From Verrucosispora sp. NA02020 (lineage in GTDB: Bacteria > Actinomycetota > Actinomycetes > Mycobacteriales > Micromonosporaceae), in assembly GCF_013364215.1 (NCBI RefSeq), contig NZ_CP054923.1:1488001-1552000 (forward strand): 64,000 nucleotides of DNA, read 5' to 3'. A program made the translations under genes and the position numbers. The notes under the pieces were generated by a model, which was not told the DNA's origin, did no database searches, and saw nothing but the letters and a program-made list of their open reading frames with translations. Positions 61,357-64,000 of the stretch are shown one piece after another; positions within the stretch are counted from its first letter, which is position 1; each line of letters begins with the position of its first letter.

Positions 61357-62145
61357 TCAGCGGTAGCCGGGTGCGATCCCGCAGTCGGGTGCCGCCCAGT
61401 ACGTGTTGTTCGTGCTGTTGTCGCGGTTGTTCTCGCGGCGTGAGTCCACGTGCACGTGCGAGTTGTGGCCACTCACCCCGGGGCCGATGATGCCGCTGAA
61501 GCCGTGGTTGCGCGCGGCGCGAGCGATCTGGCACAGCGAGCGGTTGTCGGAGACGAGGTCGGCCGCGTTGCCGTAGAGGTGCTGGCTGTTCGACGCACCA
61601 CCCACCTGGCTGTTGCAGGTGCGGCTGCGGAATCCGCTGGTCACCTCCAGCGGCTGGTCGCCGAGGCCCTTGCGCAGCGCCTCCAGCTTCCACATCGTGC
61701 GCAGGGCGTTCTGCCGGGTCTGCGCGGTGGTCAGCGGACCACCGGTCCAGCCGCCCCGGCCACAGCCGTCGTCCATCTCGTTCCAGGTGAAGTGGCGCGG
61801 GGTGCAGTCGTTGTCCTGGATCTGGTACAGCTTCGCGAAGGTCTGCTGGCCGGCGACCCCGTCGGACCGTAGTCCGTACGCGGACTGGAAACGGCGTACG
61901 GCGGCAGCGGTCTTCGGGCCGTACTGGCCGTCGAGCTCCACCACGTTGTTGTTGCCCGCCCAACCGGCGATCCGCAGTTGCAGCTCGCGGACGTCGCTGC
62001 CCGAGCTGCCCCGGGACAGCGTGCGGTTCCAGGTGTAGCAGCCGTCGGCATGGGCCGGCGGCGCGGCGACCGCCGAGGCGATCGCGGCACCTGGCACGGC
62101 CAGGGCGAGGGCGAGGACAGCCCGCTTCATCAGATGTGCGCGCAC
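61357..62145 (-). CDS. Secreted zinc D-Ala-D-Ala carboxypeptidase-like protein (PG-binding + M15)
   Basis: 262 residues. A signal peptide (MKRAVLALALAVPGAAIASA, cut near AHA) precedes a peptidoglycan-binding domain (SRGSSGSDVRELQLRIAGWA, LDGQYGPKTAAAVRRFQ). The M15 catalytic domain carries SQHLYGNAADL (S-x-H-x-x-G-x-A-x-D) and SGHNSHVHVD (H-x-H). This matches the Streptomyces albus G enzyme type, which trims peptidoglycan stem peptides. The GTG at 62145 follows AGGAGG 7 nt upstream; the ATG five codons on is an alternative. Confidence 0.92.
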   Translation of the reverse strand: MRAHLMKRAVLALALAVPGAAIASAVAAPPAHADGCYTWNRTLSRGSSGSDVRELQLRIAGWAGNNNVVELDGQYGPKTAAAVRRFQSAYGLRSDGVAGQQTFAKLYQIQDNDCTPRHFTWNEMDDGCGRGGWTGGPLTTAQTRQNALRTMWKLEALRKGLGDQPLEVTSGFRSRTCNSQVGGASNSQHLYGNAADLVSDNRSLCQIARAARNHGFSGIIGPGVSGHNSHVHVDSRRENNRDNSTNNTYWAAPDCGIAPGYR

Positions 62146-62301
62146 AGAGAGTCCTCCTGCTAGGAGAGCGAATGGGGTGGCATTCCGGGACGTGGACCGC
62201 CGTCCCGTGAATCCACACTCGCACCTCGACGGCCGGTTGGTGACGGTTAACGCGAATTCCTCTCGGGATGACCTGTGATTGTCGGTTGGCCCGGAATTAA
62301 T

Positions 62302-62319
62302 CCGATTCCACGGAATCGG
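62302..62319. promoter_or_regulatory. Operator-like palindrome in the M15/DUF6642 divergent gap
   Basis: CCGATTCC (62302-62309), AC, GGAATCGG (62312-62319) is a perfect palindrome in the 303-bp divergent gap 62146-62448. Nothing else gene-like is in the gap. No regulator is adjacent. Confidence 0.45.
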
Positions 62320-62448
62320 GCATTCACCCTGGCCATGCCGCAAAGGCGCGTGGCGGTACGGAAAGTCGCAGGTGACCGCAGGACGGGTGATGTCGCCGGG
62401 CCGAGGTGGCCCGGTAACCTCAGCGCGGGCGACGACGGGGAGGCGGGC

Positions 62449-63078
62449 GTGGCACGCGGAGGCATCTTCTGCGTCGAGGGCCAGTGGCACCGGGACCTCA
62501 ACGAGCGGGGATCGGTGCTGCCCACCCTCGAACTGCTCGAACGGCTGGGCAAGGTCCGTTTCATCCACAAGGACGCGGCCACCCGGGACGAGCTGTTCTA
62601 CTTCGTCGACCGCTGGCTGCTCAAGCAGTACGCCGACCACCGGCTCGGCTTCTTCGCCATGCACGGCGAGCCGAACCGGCTGTGCCTGACCGACTGGCAG
62701 TCGGTCGAGCTGACCGAGGTGGCGGAGTTGATGGCCGGGCGCTGCGAGGGGCGCCGGCTCTACTTCGGCAGTTGTTCGGTCCTGCGCGCCCCCGAGTCGG
62801 TGCTGCGGGAGTTCCTCGAGGTGACCGGCGCGGCGTTGATCTGCGGCTTCACCCGCGAGGTGGACTGGGTCGAGTCGGCGGCGTTCGAGACCGTGCTGCT
62901 CGACGTACTCGCCAACGGTCGGCGGCACAACGCCGCCGAGCTGCGGATGGGCTCGGCGCACTGGGCGCCGCTCGCCTCCTACCTCGGCTTTCGGGTGATC
63001 TACGCCAACGGCCGCGCCTGGCGACCCTCGGCGCGTCCCCGGGTGCCCCGCCAGTCGTCCGTGGGCCGGATCGGCTGA
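62449..63078 (+). CDS. DUF6642-like protein
   Basis: 209 residues, no signal peptide or membrane helix. Conserved-looking stretches are GGIFCVEGQWHRDLNERGSV, LGFFAMHGEPNRLCLTDWQ, GRRLYFGSCSVLRAPESVLR and CGFTREVDWVESAAFE. The pattern of GSCSV and HGEP resembles CHAT-like caspase-fold proteins, with His and Cys candidates at HGEP and GSCS. I recall such proteins under DUF6642. The GTG at 62449 has GGGGAGG upstream. Confidence 0.65.
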   Translation: MARGGIFCVEGQWHRDLNERGSVLPTLELLERLGKVRFIHKDAATRDELFYFVDRWLLKQYADHRLGFFAMHGEPNRLCLTDWQSVELTEVAELMAGRCEGRRLYFGSCSVLRAPESVLREFLEVTGAALICGFTREVDWVESAAFETVLLDVLANGRRHNAAELRMGSAHWAPLASYLGFRVIYANGRAWRPSARPRVPRQSSVGRIG

Positions 63079-63097
63079 CGACTGGTACAAACGAACG

Positions 63098-63562
63098 ATG
63101 CCACGCACGATCGCTCGTAACACCCGCGTCGACCGCGACGACCTGCTCGCCTTCGTCCGCCCCCGGCACCGGGTGGTGCTGATGACCACCCGTCCGGACG
63201 GTCGGCCGCAGTCCTCGCCGGTCAGCGCCGGGGTGGACGCCGACGGCCGACTGGTGATCTCCACCTATCCGGAACGCGCGAAAGTCTCCAACATCCGCCG
63301 CGACCCCCGGGTGTCGGCGTGTGTGCTCTCCGACGACTGGAACGGACCCTGGGTGCAGCTCGACGGCACCGCCGAGGTCCTCGACCTGCCCGACGCCCTG
63401 GAGCCGCTGGTGGAGTACTTCCGCAGCATCTCCGGGGAACACCCGGACTGGGACGACTACCGGGCGGCGATGGTGCGGCAGGGCAAGTCGCTGATCCGGG
63501 TGACCATCACCTCGTGGGGCCCGGTCGCCACCGGCGGTTTCCCGGCCCGACTGGCCGACTGA
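63098..63562 (+). CDS. PPOX-class F420-dependent oxidoreductase-like protein
   Basis: 154 residues forming a split-barrel flavin/deazaflavin-binding fold: RHRVVLMTTRPDGRPQSSPV, LVISTYPERAKVSNIRRDPR and WVQLDGTAEVLDLPDAL. The TYPERAKVSNI segment is typical of F420-dependent members. It follows the previous gene by 19 bp on the same strand. The ATG at 63098 is the only reasonable start. Substrate unknown. Confidence 0.92.
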   Translation: MPRTIARNTRVDRDDLLAFVRPRHRVVLMTTRPDGRPQSSPVSAGVDADGRLVISTYPERAKVSNIRRDPRVSACVLSDDWNGPWVQLDGTAEVLDLPDALEPLVEYFRSISGEHPDWDDYRAAMVRQGKSLIRVTITSWGPVATGGFPARLAD

Positions 63563-63566
63563 CGAC

Positions 63567-63598
63567 GGGCGGGGCACGGCTCCCGCCGTGCCCCGCCC
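63567..63598. terminator. Strong terminator between convergent genes
   Basis: GGGCGGGGCACGGC (63567-63580) pairs perfectly over 14 bp with 63585-63598 around a 4-nt TCCC loop, between the stops at 63562 and 63615. Confidence 0.8.
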
Positions 63599-63614
63599 GC
63601 CCCGGTGGTGGGTG

Positions 63615-64000
63615 TCAGTGTCCGGCCGTCGCGTACGTCGCGCAGCCGATCAGCTCCATTGACACCTGCAACCGCTCCAGGCTGATGTTCTTGGCGATGG
63701 TGTCCTCCGGGCTGTGGTACGGCGGCTCCAGCAGCGCCGGAGACTCCTCACCCCGCCAGGAGAAGTTGGCGCTGGCGATGCCGACCTCCTGGAACGACTG
63801 GTGGTCACTGGCGCCGCGCTGGGTCACCGGGGAGATCTGTGGCTGGTAGCCGAGCCGCAGCGCCGCGGCGGAGACCTCGTCGGTGGCCCGGTTGGCCTCG
63901 CCGGTGAAGGAGAGCAGCCAGTACCGCGTCGCCGGGTCCCAGCTCGTGGCGACCATGTCGTTCTGGTAGACGGCGAGGATCCGGTCCCGCTCCACCTGCG
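63615..64000 (-). CDS. C-terminal part of an M28-family peptidase (partial)
   Basis: The frame is open from the right edge and ends after 126+ residues with ELIGCATYATAGH. TQRGASDHQSFQEVGIASAN and PPYHSPEDT are the closing zinc-ligand (H of YHSPEDT) and preceding motifs of M28 aminopeptidases. The N-terminus, signal peptide and other ligands lie outside the window. It is a second M28 peptidase, distinct from the PA-domain one at 54457. Confidence 0.88.
   Translation of the reverse strand, partial: QVERDRILAVYQNDMVATSWDPATRYWLLSFTGEANRATDEVSAAALRLGYQPQISPVTQRGASDHQSFQEVGIASANFSWRGEESPALLEPPYHSPEDTIAKNISLERLQVSMELIGCATYATAGH

Overview
The window is chromosomal DNA from a high-GC actinomycete. 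Several things point to the Micromonosporaceae (Micromonospora or a close relative): the codon bias, frequent GTG/TTG starts, GTGA/ATGA-coupled genes, long antisense open frames, and several dispersed inverted repeats of a kind I remember from that family (10097-10154, 17291-17360, 28761-28829 with a second copy at 38854-38932). The genus is an inference; there is no rRNA gene to confirm it. I see no tRNA, rRNA, CRISPR array, insertion sequence or prophage.

Left end (1-12.6 kb): a three-gene minus-strand operon encodes a vWA-MoxR-associated (VMAP-C) protein, a MoxR-like AAA protein whose Walker A lysine is replaced by arginine, and a very large NB-ARC/TPR protein of the FxsT (SAV_2336 N-terminal) type. 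This is a predicted NTP-dependent conflict or signalling module. Next come a small membrane protein, a RecB-like nuclease paired with an unrecognised protein, and a membrane-bound GGDEF-EAL protein of c-di-GMP turnover.

12.6-22.8 kb is mostly ordinary accessory genome: a TipA-type MerR regulator, an ABM monooxygenase, a MarR regulator divergent from a Bcr/CflA efflux pump over a clear operator, a SAM methyltransferase, a VOC protein, a secreted zinc metallopeptidase, YidD, and a small XRE regulator/membrane protein pair preceded by three operator-like palindromes.

22.8-29.7 kb looks like a small defence island. An AbiEi-like regulator with an AbiEii-like nucleotidyltransferase (frameshifted in its catalytic motif) lies between two copies of a ~68-bp repeat. 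Beside it a DarG-like macrodomain protein is translationally coupled to a PLD-nuclease/DEAD-helicase/DUF3427 protein.

29-50 kb: an XRE-TPR regulator, flavoprotein and inositol-monophosphatase-family cluster; a DivIVA-domain protein coupled to a frameshifted globin-ferredoxin reductase; a second globin; a PadR regulator with a membrane protein; a DHA2 efflux pump; an SF1-type helicase; a large AAA_16 ATPase; a DrrAB-like ABC transporter; an aldo/keto reductase; an orphan ParA with a Rho-N protein; an ArsR regulator that is probably leaderless; and a beta-lactamase-fold hydrolase.

The most intriguing block is 50.4-54.3 kb: five tightly packed plus-strand genes for a Ycf46-like AAA ATPase, a DUF1257 (Ycf35-like) protein, a DUF2997 protein, a membrane protein with a helix-hairpin-helix tail, and a small radical-SAM/4Fe-4S protein. 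I know of no assigned function for this combination. The right end has a PA-domain M28 peptidase, an ABC exporter divergent from a NarL-type two-component system, an M15 peptidoglycan peptidase, a DUF6642-like protein, an F420/PPOX protein and the C-terminal end of another M28 peptidase running off the window.
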